Of a stretch of 64,000 nucleotides of DNA, positions 51,929 through 60,008 are shown piece by piece. The stretch is from contig JAXLQL010000009.1 in NCBI GenBank assembly GCA_046331625.1, positions 186,001 through 250,000 on the forward strand. The letters are read 5' to 3'. Made by a program: the position numbers and the translations under genes. The notes under the pieces were generated by a model. It ran no database searches. It saw only the letters and a program-made list of their open reading frames with translations, and was not told the DNA's origin. The DNA comes from JAXLQL01 sp046331625 (GTDB taxonomy: Bacteria > Acidobacteriota > Terriglobia > Bryobacterales > Bryobacteraceae). Within the stretch, counting starts at the first letter, position 1. Every line of letters begins with the position of its first letter.

Positions 51929-52255
51929 ATGGCTAACCAACCTCTTCTCAATCCAGCACTGCTGGCGGCTGCCCTCGAAGGGCTCGAAGCGCAAAAAGCG
52001 CGGCTCGAAGAACAGATCAACCAAGTGCGCTCCTTGATGGGACGGCGCGGCCCCGGCCGACCGAAAAAGAACGCCACGTCCGCGGTGTTCACTGCTTCCG
52101 CTCCGGCGCCTGCAGCCGACGCTCCGGCCGCTGCCCCGAGGGCCGCGGGTGGCAAGAAATCCCGCAAAATGAGCGCCGCGGGCAGAAAGCGGATCGCCGA
52201 GGCGCAGAAGCGCCGCTGGGATGCTTTCCGCGCCCAAAAAGAAGGCCAGGAGTAG
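51929..52255 (+). CDS. Small basic protein with AT-hook-like motif
   Basis: 108 residues. N-terminal coiled coil (LLAAALEGLEAQKARLEEQINQVRSLMG), then GRRGPGRPKKN, an AT-hook-like minor-groove motif, an Ala/Pro-rich linker, and a C-terminal AGRKRIAEAQKRRWDAFRAQK. Resembles small nucleoid-type proteins seen in acidobacteria. Function inferred from composition only. Confidence 0.65.
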   Translation: MANQPLLNPALLAAALEGLEAQKARLEEQINQVRSLMGRRGPGRPKKNATSAVFTASAPAPAADAPAAAPRAAGGKKSRKMSAAGRKRIAEAQKRRWDAFRAQKEGQE

Positions 52256-52321
52256 TCTCCACGTTCGACCGGCCTGCATTATCCCCGCTAGACGTGTATC
52301 TCATGGTACGCTGAACTGGCG

Positions 52322-52741
52322 ATGAGTGAACTGAATCGCGTCGGCGTCGCCATCGAAGAGCGCCTGCTGCGCGCATTCGACAAGCATATCCAGGCGCGCG
52401 GTTATACGAACCGCTCGGAAGCTTTTCGTGACCTAATTCGCGATGAACTTATCGAGTCCGCCGCAGAACAGCAAGATACGGTGATAATCGGTACGCTCAC
52501 GCTAGTCTACGACCACCACGTTCGCCTCCTCAACGAAAAGCTCACCGAGATCCAGCATGACCATTTCCAATACATTTGGTCAACATTGCATGTCCATATG
52601 GATCACGACCACTGTCTAGAAGTATTGATTCTGCGCGGACAAGCTTCGATGGTACGCCGCATCGCCGACGCGCTGATCTCGACCAAAGGCGTCAAGCACG
52701 GAAGGTTGACGATGACGACCTTGACCGGAGAGCAACCGTGA
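52322..52741 (+). CDS. nikR: Nickel-responsive transcriptional regulator
   Basis: 139 residues, N-terminal ribbon-helix-helix (NRVGVAIEERLLRAFDKHIQARGYTNRSEAFRDLIRDEL), then an ACT-like nickel-binding domain with THLHVHMDHDHCLEVLILRG-type ligands (H-x-H-x4-C, actual STLHVHMDHDHCLEV). It represses nickel uptake when nickel is bound. It overlaps acpS by GTGA. Confidence 0.9.
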   Translation: MSELNRVGVAIEERLLRAFDKHIQARGYTNRSEAFRDLIRDELIESAAEQQDTVIIGTLTLVYDHHVRLLNEKLTEIQHDHFQYIWSTLHVHMDHDHCLEVLILRGQASMVRRIADALISTKGVKHGRLTMTTLTGEQP

Positions 52742-53121
52742 TCGTTGGAACGGGCGTCGACCTAGCCGAGGTGCCGCGCATTCGCGCCTCGATCGAGCGC
52801 CATGGCCAACGCTTCCTCGACCGAATCTATACGCCCGGCGAGATTGCCTACGTGGAGCGCAAGGCCAACCGCTACGAGCGCTATGCGGCGCGCTTTGCGG
52901 CCAAAGAGGCGGGCATGAAAGCCATCGGCACCGGATGGCGCCGGGGCGTCACTTGGCATGACTTCGAGGTGGCGAACCTTGCTTCCGGACGCCCGACGCT
53001 GAAGCTCCATGGCAAGGCTGCCGAATACGCGGCGCAAATGGGTGTGAAGCGGGTGAACTTGTCGCTCACGCACACCGCGGAGAACGCGATGGCGTTCGTA
53101 ATTCTGGAAGCGGAAGGATGA
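52738..53121 (+). CDS. acpS: Holo-[acyl-carrier-protein] synthase
   Basis: 127 residues from GTG 52738. MIVGTGVDLAEVPRI with the Mg-binding Asp, and the second element YAARFAAKEAGMKAIGTGW (FAAKEA), then LSLTHTAENAMAFVI. It transfers 4'-phosphopantetheine from CoA to acyl carrier protein. Usual family length. Confidence 0.95.
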   Translation: MIVGTGVDLAEVPRIRASIERHGQRFLDRIYTPGEIAYVERKANRYERYAARFAAKEAGMKAIGTGWRRGVTWHDFEVANLASGRPTLKLHGKAAEYAAQMGVKRVNLSLTHTAENAMAFVILEAEG

Positions 53122-53239
53122 ATGCCAGTGCTATTCTCGCTCCGGCTTTAGCATGGCTGCTAGCCGATGATCGAAGGCAGTGCCGGTGTCAGGTGATTTC
53201 GAAGCAGAAGGCTCGATTGGGGAGGTGAGCGGGTGAGGC

Positions 53240-53266
53240 GCCTGCGGTCCTCCGGCGGCCGCAGGC
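53240..53266. terminator. Hairpin after acpS
   Basis: Perfect 8-bp stem GCCTGCGG/CCGCAGGC with an 11-nt loop, 119 nt after the acpS stop, without a T-tract. Possible terminator or part of a longer intergenic structure. Confidence 0.4.
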
Positions 53267-53540
53267 ACAGAAAGCGCCCGTTAGGGCATCCTCACTCCTC
53301 TTTCGTTACTTTGCCGTACTCTGGCGAATTGCACAATTCCCCACAAGGCGTACGCAAACTCCCGCGAACGGGGGTGTTGGCATAGAACGTACGGCCCGCA
53401 TGGGTGTATTGCGGTCGGCGCTGAAAAGACAGTCAGTTGCGGGTTTTCTCTAGTCGTGGGTTCCGTCTTGGGGGGCTTTCTGCTATGTTGAACCTCATAA
53501 GCTCTTGAAACCCAAGGGCCCGGCGCTGCGTCCATCAAAT

Positions 53541-53562
53541 CGCACGGCTCACCGGCCGTGCG
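53541..53562. promoter_or_regulatory. Hairpin before the ECF sigma gene
   Basis: CGCACGGC-tcaccg-GCCGTGCG, perfect 8-bp stem, 17 nt upstream of the ATG. A GGAGG site (53568-53572) sits just past it. It may affect translation. Confidence 0.55.
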
Positions 53563-53579
53563 AGTAGGGAGGCAGATCG

Positions 53580-54257
53580 ATGGCGGAAACAATGACCATG
53601 ACGGGCGTTCTACCGATGCCCGAAGCCGGCGTAAAGACCAAATCCAGGAGCCGAGTGGACTACCGGACGACTGAAGAAGCTACGCTGGTGCGCCGCGTGC
53701 AAACGGGCGACGAGATGGCTTTCCGCGAAGTGGTTGATCGCTACCAAAGCAAAGTCTTTTCTATCATTTACGGCATTCTTCGCAACCGCAACGATGCCGA
53801 GGACATTGCCCAGCAGGTGTTTGCCAAGATCTACTTTTCGATCGGCAACTTCGACTTTCGCTCGAGCCTGCTGACGTGGATCTACAAGATCACCGTGAAC
53901 GAGTGTTACGACTACTTGCGCAAGAAGAAGGTCCGCAAGCTCGTTTATGAAAGCGACTTCACCGAGGAAGAAGCCCAGCGGATGGAGCGCGCCGAACCCG
54001 GCGCCGGATCCCAGCCGCTGATGGACGATGACCTCGCCCGCCGGGACTTGGTGGTGAAGCTGCTTGGCAAGGTGTCGGAAGAAGACCGGCAACTGCTGAT
54101 GCTCAAGGAAGTGGAAGGGCACTCGGTGGAAGAGCTGGCCGAGATGACGGGCATGAACGAGAACACGATCAAGGTGAAGCTGTTCCGCGCCCGCCAGAAG
54201 TTGGTGAAGGCCGCCAGCCGGCTGGTGCCGCGGCTGGGAACGGCGTTGTTCGCGTGA
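53580..54257 (+). CDS. ECF RNA polymerase sigma factor (RpoE-like)
   Basis: 225 residues, start MAETMTMTGVLPMPE with GGAGG 7 nt upstream. Region 2 is LVRRVQTGDEMAFREVVDRYQSKVFSIIYGILRNRNDAEDIAQQVFAKIY; region 4 has LMLKEVEGHSVEELAEMTGMNENTIKVKLFRARQKL. The N-terminal 30 residues are an extra tail. The next genes are a membrane anti-sigma-like protein and a Spy-like exported protein, a typical envelope-stress unit. Confidence 0.9.
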   Translation: MAETMTMTGVLPMPEAGVKTKSRSRVDYRTTEEATLVRRVQTGDEMAFREVVDRYQSKVFSIIYGILRNRNDAEDIAQQVFAKIYFSIGNFDFRSSLLTWIYKITVNECYDYLRKKKVRKLVYESDFTEEEAQRMERAEPGAGSQPLMDDDLARRDLVVKLLGKVSEEDRQLLMLKEVEGHSVEELAEMTGMNENTIKVKLFRARQKLVKAASRLVPRLGTALFA

Positions 54258-54373
54258 ACCTCGAGTTTGCGCGAAGGGTCGTGGACGAATATAATTTAGG
54301 CGAATGAGCGGGCGATGAAGACCCGCCGCCCGCCGGGAGCTCCGGCGGCAGGAATCGGTCGAGGGATAAGGTT

Positions 54374-54904
54374 ATGGATCGGCGAATCGAGACTCATCTC
54401 GAAGCGTACTTGCAAGGGACGCTCGATCCGCGCACGCGCGCCGAGTTCGAGCAGGCTCTGGCAGGAAGCGACGCGGAAACGAAAGCCATGGTACGGCAGT
54501 TCGAACAGCAGTCACGGTTGATTCGAAGCGCTCTGCAACCGGCGCGGGAGATCGAGCCCGCCGCGGGTTTCTACGCCCGAGTCATGGACCGCATCGAAGC
54601 GCAGCGCGGCAACTCCATCTGGTCAATGCTTCTCGAACCCCTGTTCTTCCGGCGGCTGGCTTACGCCACGGCGGCGCTACTGCTGCTGTTGACGATCACA
54701 TTCGCGACGGCGGGCACCGACGAACCCACGGTTGCGGATTTGTTGGCCGAGCCAGCCCAAGCGCAATCGGGCGAAGTGGTGGCGGCCAATGAGCCGGTTC
54801 CGGCTCCGATACAGCAGACCGAGCCAGTGGTGGGAGTGACGAGCGTTTCGACGGGGGGCGGCCGCGATGCCGTCCTGCATGATCTGACGGTCTACTCGGA
54901 ATGA
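54374..54904 (+). CDS. Membrane anti-sigma factor-like protein
   Basis: 176 residues. N-terminal helical domain (HLEAYLQGTLDPRTRAEFEQALAGS) resembles a zinc-free anti-sigma domain; one membrane helix (RRLAYATAALLLLLTITFATA) near 98-116; an acidic periplasmic tail. Likely controls the sigma factor 117 nt upstream. The stop overlaps the next ATG (ATGA). Confidence 0.65.
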   Translation: MDRRIETHLEAYLQGTLDPRTRAEFEQALAGSDAETKAMVRQFEQQSRLIRSALQPAREIEPAAGFYARVMDRIEAQRGNSIWSMLLEPLFFRRLAYATAALLLLLTITFATAGTDEPTVADLLAEPAQAQSGEVVAANEPVPAPIQQTEPVVGVTSVSTGGGRDAVLHDLTVYSE

Positions 54905-55278
54905 CGGCGGGCCCGCGCAATCCCAAGGTCTTACTGCTGCTGCTATTGGTGTTTCTGTGCGGCTCGGCCGCGGGCGCGTTATTCGCGCGCTACACGAATC
55001 GGCGCGCCAGTGCCGCTACGGTCGCCCGGTCGTGGAAGGAAGGCGGACGCGAGATCTCGCTCCAGAGGTTCAAAGACGAACTCGACCTGACTCCAGAGCA
55101 GACCAAGGAAGTGGAATCGGTGCTCGACGATTTCATGATGTATTACCAGACGCTGCAGGCGCAGCTCGACGATGTGCGGGCCAACGGCAAAGAGCGCATC
55201 CAAGGCATCTTGAAGCCGGACCAGCGCGAGAAGTTCAAGCGCATGATGACCGAGTTGCAAGCTCGCCAGATCCGCTGA
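54901..55278 (+). CDS. Spy/CpxP-like periplasmic protein
   Basis: 125 residues. Signal anchor (KVLLLLLLVFLCGSAAGALFA), then a helical hairpin with LTPEQTKEVESVLDDFMMYYQ and LKPDQREKFKRMM, two LTxxQ-like motifs as in Spy and CpxP. It would be an envelope-stress chaperone or metal sensor. Same operon as the sigma factor. Confidence 0.75.
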   Translation: MTAGPRNPKVLLLLLLVFLCGSAAGALFARYTNRRASAATVARSWKEGGREISLQRFKDELDLTPEQTKEVESVLDDFMMYYQTLQAQLDDVRANGKERIQGILKPDQREKFKRMMTELQARQIR

Positions 55279-55290
55279 GCCCGCCCTGGC

Positions 55291-55557
55291 AGCCCGTGGC
55301 TAAAGTCGCGTGGGCCGCGTTGCGAGCGCCATGGGGCCAGATGCGAGGCGTGGCGAGGCAGGCGATGCGGGCCATCTCACAGGAGCCACAACGAAGCAGA
55401 TGGCCCCATGCCGCCGCAACCCTCTGGGCGGCCGGGGTTTGTGCCCGCATGCTTTGTTGCTCGTCGCTCGAAATAAACCCGCATTGCTTCCTCCTCGCGC
55501 CTCGCCTGCGGGCACAGATCCCGCGCCGCGCGACCCACGGGACTTTAGCCACGGGCT
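55291..55557. mobile_element. MITE-like element with 24-bp inverted ends
   Basis: Ends at 55291-55314 and 55534-55557 are inverted copies (one mismatch), starting AGCCCGTGGCTAAAGTC. The interior of about 220 nt has no gene. The same 24-bp end occurs alone at 34519. Lies between the Spy-like gene and ntrY. Confidence 0.65.
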
Positions 55558-55593
55558 GCTAGGCTCGGCGATAACTCCTATAATCGAGATTGC

Positions 55594-55755
55594 ATGAACA
55601 AGCGCCGCATCCTCTATGGCGCGGGTGTCGTATTGCTGGCGGTTCTGGTCGCGCTGGTGGTCTGGCAGGGATCTTTCTCGTTCGGATCGTACGAAGAGCG
55701 CCCACAAACGTTCACGCTGTGGTCGGTTTCGATCCTGATTTCGTGCCGATGGTGA
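55594..55755 (+). pseudogene. Separated N-terminal piece of NtrY
   Basis: Codes for MNKRRILYGAGVVLLAVLVALVVWQ, a membrane helix, then SVSILISCRW and a TGA. It is in the same frame as the ntrY ORF that starts 9 nt later (55765); full-length NtrY proteins continue through this point with a second membrane helix. Two compensating base changes, or one early stop, break the gene here. Confidence 0.65.
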
Positions 55756-55764
55756 TCTGGCGCT

Positions 55765-57651
55765 ATGCTGGGCCGCACCGCGGTAAAGCTCTGGATCGAA
55801 CGCCGATCGAACCGCGCCGGAACTGGCATCCGCACCAAGCTCGTGTTGGGCGCGCTCGCGTTGAGCATCATGCCGGTTTCGTTTCTAGTGGTGTTCAGCG
55901 TCAACGTGATCAACTTCAACGTGAGCCGATGGTTCACCGAACCGACGCGGAGCGTTTACGAGAACCTGGTCCAGGTGAACGTCGCTTTCGAGCGCGAAGT
56001 GGAAGCGCGCGCGGCGGCGCAGGCGGCGACACTGGCGCGATCGCCAGAGACAACCGCGTTTCTCGCCACTGGATCGCGTCCCGTGACTTGGACCCGGCAA
56101 CTGTGCCAGGACCTGCGCATCTTCGACGCCTATCTTCGCCGCGCTGACGGCGCGACCATCGACATCTGCGCCACGCAGGACAAGTCGCAAGCGGTACCGT
56201 ATCTGCTCTCGGCAACGCAGCCCGTGGGCACGGCCACGTTGACAGTACGCGCGACGATGCCGGCCGACTTGGCGGCCACGCACCGCTCGATCGCGGAAGA
56301 CATCGGCCGATACAGTGAGTTGGCGATGCACCAGAAGCAGATTCGCGGCACGTATCTGCAATTGCTCGCCTTGATCACGCTGTTCATCCTGTTCGTGGCC
56401 ACCTGGATCGCGCTGTTTCTGGCGAAGCAAATTTCGGGTCCGATCTCGGCGCTGCTCGAAGCGGCGGCGCAGTTGCGCAAGGGCAACCTGAACTATCGCG
56501 TGCGCACGCCGGCGATCGACGAGTTGGGTACGCTCGTGCGCGGGTTCAATGAAATGTCGGCCGAACTCGAAGCCAACGAGAAAGAGCTCGAGCGGCGGCA
56601 CAACTTCACCGAGGCGATTCTCGAGAGCATCCCGACCGGCGTCATCTCGCTTTCGGGCGAACGGCGGATTCAGCGCGTGAACACGGCGCTCGCGCAGATC
56701 TTCGGCGTGGAGCGGCTGGCGCGGGCGACGCGGCTCGAGGATCTGTTTCCACCGGAGGACGCCAAGGAGATTCACTATCTGTTGAATCGCGCGCGGCGCA
56801 CGGGGCTGGCGTCATCGCAGATCGACCTCGAGCGCGACCGGCAGGTATTCCACTTGGCGATCACGGTGGCGGCGCTGGTGGGAAAGCACACGTCGGGGTG
56901 GGTGGTGATCGTGGAGGACACGAGCGACTTGCTGCGAGCGCAGAAGTCGGCGGCGTGGCACGAAGTGGCGCGGCGAATCGCGCATGAGCTGAAGAATCCG
57001 CTGACGCCGATTTCGCTTTCCGCGGAGCGGATCGCGCGGCAGGTGGACAAGGCCGCGAGCAACGGATTGACGCCGGAGATCGCGGCGATTTTGCGCCAGT
57101 GTTCGCGGATCATCACGGGCGAAGTGGAATCAGTGAAGACGCTGGCGGATGCGTTCTCGCAGTTGGCGCGATTCCCGGAGGCGCAGCCGCAGTCTTCCGA
57201 TTTGAATGCCGTGGTGGAAGAGGCGGTGTCGGTGTTCGCGGACAAGCTCGACGGCGTCGATATTCGCAAAGACTTGGCGCCGGGGCTTCCGCCGGTGAAC
57301 ATCGATCGCGAGCAATTCAAGCGCGTGGTGATCAACCTGGTGGACAATGCCGCTGAGGCGATGCAGGAGTCGATGCTGCGGAGGTTGACGGTGCGGACGC
57401 AGTTGGTGGGAACGGATACGGTGGAACTGGAAGTGGCGGATACGGGGCACGGGATTTCACCGGAGGACCGGGAGCGGTTGTTCCTGCCGTATTTTTCGAC
57501 GAAGAGCCGGGGCACGGGGTTGGGGTTGGCGATCGTGCACCATATCCTGCAGGATCATGGGGCGCAGGTGCGGGTGGAGGACAATCATCCGTATGGGGCG
57601 AGGTTTTTGATCGAGATTCCGGCGATGGTCGAAGCGGAGGCGGTGCGTTGA
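55765..57651 (+). CDS. ntrY: Sensor histidine kinase NtrY-like
   Basis: 628 residues from ATG 55765; the first membrane helix is encoded by a separated upstream piece. Membrane helices LVLGALALSIMPVSFLVVFSV and LQLLALITLFILFVATWIALFL surround a periplasmic sensor region. HAMP (AKQISGPISALLEAAAQL), PAS (about 285-390), then HisKA with HELKNPLTPISLSAERIA, and HATPase with NLVDNAAEAM and GTGLGLAI. Pairs with the sigma-54 regulator 925 nt downstream. Confidence 0.85.
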   Translation: MLGRTAVKLWIERRSNRAGTGIRTKLVLGALALSIMPVSFLVVFSVNVINFNVSRWFTEPTRSVYENLVQVNVAFEREVEARAAAQAATLARSPETTAFLATGSRPVTWTRQLCQDLRIFDAYLRRADGATIDICATQDKSQAVPYLLSATQPVGTATLTVRATMPADLAATHRSIAEDIGRYSELAMHQKQIRGTYLQLLALITLFILFVATWIALFLAKQISGPISALLEAAAQLRKGNLNYRVRTPAIDELGTLVRGFNEMSAELEANEKELERRHNFTEAILESIPTGVISLSGERRIQRVNTALAQIFGVERLARATRLEDLFPPEDAKEIHYLLNRARRTGLASSQIDLERDRQVFHLAITVAALVGKHTSGWVVIVEDTSDLLRAQKSAAWHEVARRIAHELKNPLTPISLSAERIARQVDKAASNGLTPEIAAILRQCSRIITGEVESVKTLADAFSQLARFPEAQPQSSDLNAVVEEAVSVFADKLDGVDIRKDLAPGLPPVNIDREQFKRVVINLVDNAAEAMQESMLRRLTVRTQLVGTDTVELEVADTGHGISPEDRERLFLPYFSTKSRGTGLGLAIVHHILQDHGAQVRVEDNHPYGARFLIEIPAMVEAEAVR

Positions 57652-57654
57652 TTG

Positions 57655-57683
57655 TAGGGCGGGCTTTAGCCAGCGCGGGACTC
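57655..57683. repeat. REP-like half element
   Basis: GGGCGGGCTTTAGCCAGCGCGGGACT, the first part of the REP unit found at 57731. Confidence 0.65.
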
Positions 57684-57730
57684 TCCAGAAACACCGCGCC
57701 AGTTCCAATATCGGCAGTTGCCTTGCCGTG

Positions 57731-57769
57731 TAGGGCGGGCTTTAGCCAGCGCGGGACTTTAGTCCCGCT
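57731..57769. repeat. REP-like palindrome, left of RAYT
   Basis: TAGGGCGGGCTTTAGCC, then GCGGGACTTTAGTCCCGC. In inverse orientation to the copy at 58461. Confidence 0.8.
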
Positions 57770-57809
57770 GCCGGCGCACGCGCCAGCACCCCGAAGGGAG
57801 CAGCGAGTT

Positions 57810-58391
57810 TCAGGTACTTGGATCGACGCCGCACGATACGCGCTTCCGTCTCGCCACGCTGAGCGAAGTTCCCGCCGCGCTGGACCAGCAGAATTCCTCC
57901 GGCGTATTGGCCAAACCTGCACAAATCGGATTGTTCTCTATGTAACCCGCGATCCGGTGAAACTCACGGTCATCGCGAACGATGTGGTCATAACTTTCGC
58001 TCTGCCAGAAAGGCACGCCCGTGCGCGACAGCAGGAGATTCGCTTCGCGAGAGGTGCTTCCTTTCAGAAGCCGGATTGGCTCCGCACAGTCTTCATACGG
58101 AGTGATCAGCAGGTGGACGTGATTGGGCATGACGACCCAAGAGTGCGCTTCGAATCCGCGCTGGGAGCGAATGGCGTCCGCTACGACGTTGGCTATTCGA
58201 GGCATCGAGAGGAACCTGGGACCGGTGGCGGCTTGATCGAGGATACGGTCCATGGCGACGAATGCTTGTCCAGAGATCACGTTGGCAGGGGAGAAGTCGC
58301 GATTTGCGGGGAGGCTGCCGTGAAGACGGAACGTGATGAAGGCTGGGCAGCCGGGCCGATAAATGTGGGGGAGGCGTCGACGGTAGTCCAT
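57810..58391 (-). CDS. REP-associated tyrosine transposase (RAYT, TnpA_REP)
   Basis: 193 residues: MDYRRRLPHIYRPGCPAFITFRLHGSLP is the Y1 transposase start; MPNHVHLLI is the HUH motif (His-hydrophobe-His) that binds metal. The tyrosine helix is expected in SYDHIVRDDREFHRIAGYIENNP (with the C-terminal AGYIENNP motif). RAYTs cut and rejoin REP palindromes, and this one is flanked by inverted REP copies at 57731 and 58461. Confidence 0.9.
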   Translation of the reverse strand: MDYRRRLPHIYRPGCPAFITFRLHGSLPANRDFSPANVISGQAFVAMDRILDQAATGPRFLSMPRIANVVADAIRSQRGFEAHSWVVMPNHVHLLITPYEDCAEPIRLLKGSTSREANLLLSRTGVPFWQSESYDHIVRDDREFHRIAGYIENNPICAGLANTPEEFCWSSAAGTSLSVARRKRVSCGVDPST

Positions 58392-58460
58392 CTAGTAAGA
58401 CAGTGTTCGCCAGGGCGGAAAAATCTCAGGCTAAGCGGAGGATTTTTCGTGATGCCGACG

Positions 58461-58502
58461 GGCGGGACTGAAGTCCCGCGCTGGCTAAAGCCCGCCCTAC
58501 AC
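58461..58502. repeat. REP-like palindrome, right of RAYT
   Basis: GGGCGGGACTGAAGTCCCGC followed by GCTGGCTAAAGCCCGCCC. Reverse complement of the left unit. Confidence 0.8.
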
Positions 58503-58576
58503 GGAGAGTCCTTGCCAAAGGGAAAGGCCTTGCGCCCTTATGCGAACGCACAAGGCTGCACAAAAGAGATCCAGCA

Positions 58577-59971
58577 ATGAAGAAGCCGCACATTCTCGTC
58601 GTCGATGACGAACCCGGAATCCGCGAGTCACTCTGCGGCGTGCTCGACGACGAAGGCTTCGCCGCCGATGCGGCCTCGACCGGCGAGGAGTGTCTCGAGT
58701 TGCTCGGCCGCCAGCCCTACGAACTCGTGCTGCTCGACATCTGGCTTCCCGGCATGGATGGCTTGGCCACGCTCTCGCGCATCGAAGAGATTCCTGCCGA
58801 GGACCGGCCCGCCGTCGTCGTGATCTCGGGCCACGCCAACATCGAAACCGCCGTGCGCGCCACCAAGCTCGGCGCGTTCGATTTCCTCGAAAAGCCGCTC
58901 GGACTCGACAAGCTCATCGTCGTCGTCAAGAACGCGATCCACCAACGGAGGATGGCGCTCGAGATCCGGCAGCTTCGCGGTGAAGCGGGCGAGCGCCACC
59001 AGATCATTGGCAACAGCGTGCCCATCCGTGCTCTGCGCCAGCAGTTGTCTCTGATGGCGCCCACCGACGGACGCGTGCTCATCTTCGGCGAATCGGGAGC
59101 GGGCAAGGAACTGGTGGCGCAAGCCATTCACGCCATGAGCCGACGTGCCAACGAAGCTTTCGTGGAAGTAAATTGCGCCGCGATCCCCGAAGAGCTCATC
59201 GAAAGCGAGTTGTTCGGACATCGCAAGGGCAGCTTCACCGGCGCGAGCGAAGACAAGGTGGGCAAGTTCCAAAAGGCCGACGGCGGCACGCTGTTCCTCG
59301 ACGAAGTGGGCGACATGAGCTTGAAGACGCAGGCGAAGGTGTTGCGCGTGCTCGAAGAGCAGCGCTTCGAACCCGTGGGCGCTTCGGAGACCATTCGCGT
59401 GGACGTGCGCGTGATCGCCGCGACCAATAAGAACCTGCAGGACGAGATCGAACGCGGCAACTTCCGCGAAGATCTCTTCTACCGTTTGAACGTGATCCCT
59501 TTTCACGTACCGCCTCTGCGGGACCGCGTGGAAGACATCCCTCTGCTCGTCGACCACTTCATCGCCGAATTCACGCTCGCCTACTCACGCAAGGCGAAAG
59601 AGCTGACGCCCGAAGCCTATCAGTTGCTCAAGGATTATCATTGGCCCGGCAACGTGCGCGAACTGCGCAATCTGATGGAGCGGATCGTGATCATGAATCC
59701 GCAGGTGCGCGTGGATGCGCGGCACATTCCGCTCAACGTGCAACCGGGCGCGCCGCGTCGTACGCTGGTAGAGGCGAGCGATAATTTCGCAAGCCTTCAG
59801 GAATTCCGGGAAGCAGCCGAACGGGAGTACATCCTCAAGAAGCTCGAGGAAACCGGCGGCAACGTCACCCGCACGGCAGAGTTGCTGGGCCTGGAACGCA
59901 GCAACCTTTACCGGAAGATGAAAACGCTCGGTATCGATAGCAGAACAGGACCCAACCTGTCGGATTCGTAA
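58577..59971 (+). CDS. ntrX: Sigma-54-dependent response regulator, NtrX-like
   Basis: 464 residues. Receiver domain: VVDDEPGIRESL with phospho-acceptor Asp in LVLLDIWLPGMDG (about Asp53). AAA+ domain: Walker A GESGAGKELVA, the GAFTGA-like GSFTGASEDK that contacts sigma-54, Walker B GGTLFLDEVGDM, and R-finger region. C-terminal Fis-type HTH (GGNVTRTAELLGLERSNLYRKMKTLG). It activates sigma-54 promoters when phosphorylated by NtrY, upstream. Confidence 0.95.
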   Translation: MKKPHILVVDDEPGIRESLCGVLDDEGFAADAASTGEECLELLGRQPYELVLLDIWLPGMDGLATLSRIEEIPAEDRPAVVVISGHANIETAVRATKLGAFDFLEKPLGLDKLIVVVKNAIHQRRMALEIRQLRGEAGERHQIIGNSVPIRALRQQLSLMAPTDGRVLIFGESGAGKELVAQAIHAMSRRANEAFVEVNCAAIPEELIESELFGHRKGSFTGASEDKVGKFQKADGGTLFLDEVGDMSLKTQAKVLRVLEEQRFEPVGASETIRVDVRVIAATNKNLQDEIERGNFREDLFYRLNVIPFHVPPLRDRVEDIPLLVDHFIAEFTLAYSRKAKELTPEAYQLLKDYHWPGNVRELRNLMERIVIMNPQVRVDARHIPLNVQPGAPRRTLVEASDNFASLQEFREAAEREYILKKLEETGGNVTRTAELLGLERSNLYRKMKTLGIDSRTGPNLSDS

Positions 59972-60008
59972 ACCCCAATTCGTTCGCACTGACTGTCTTA
60001 GGAGGACT

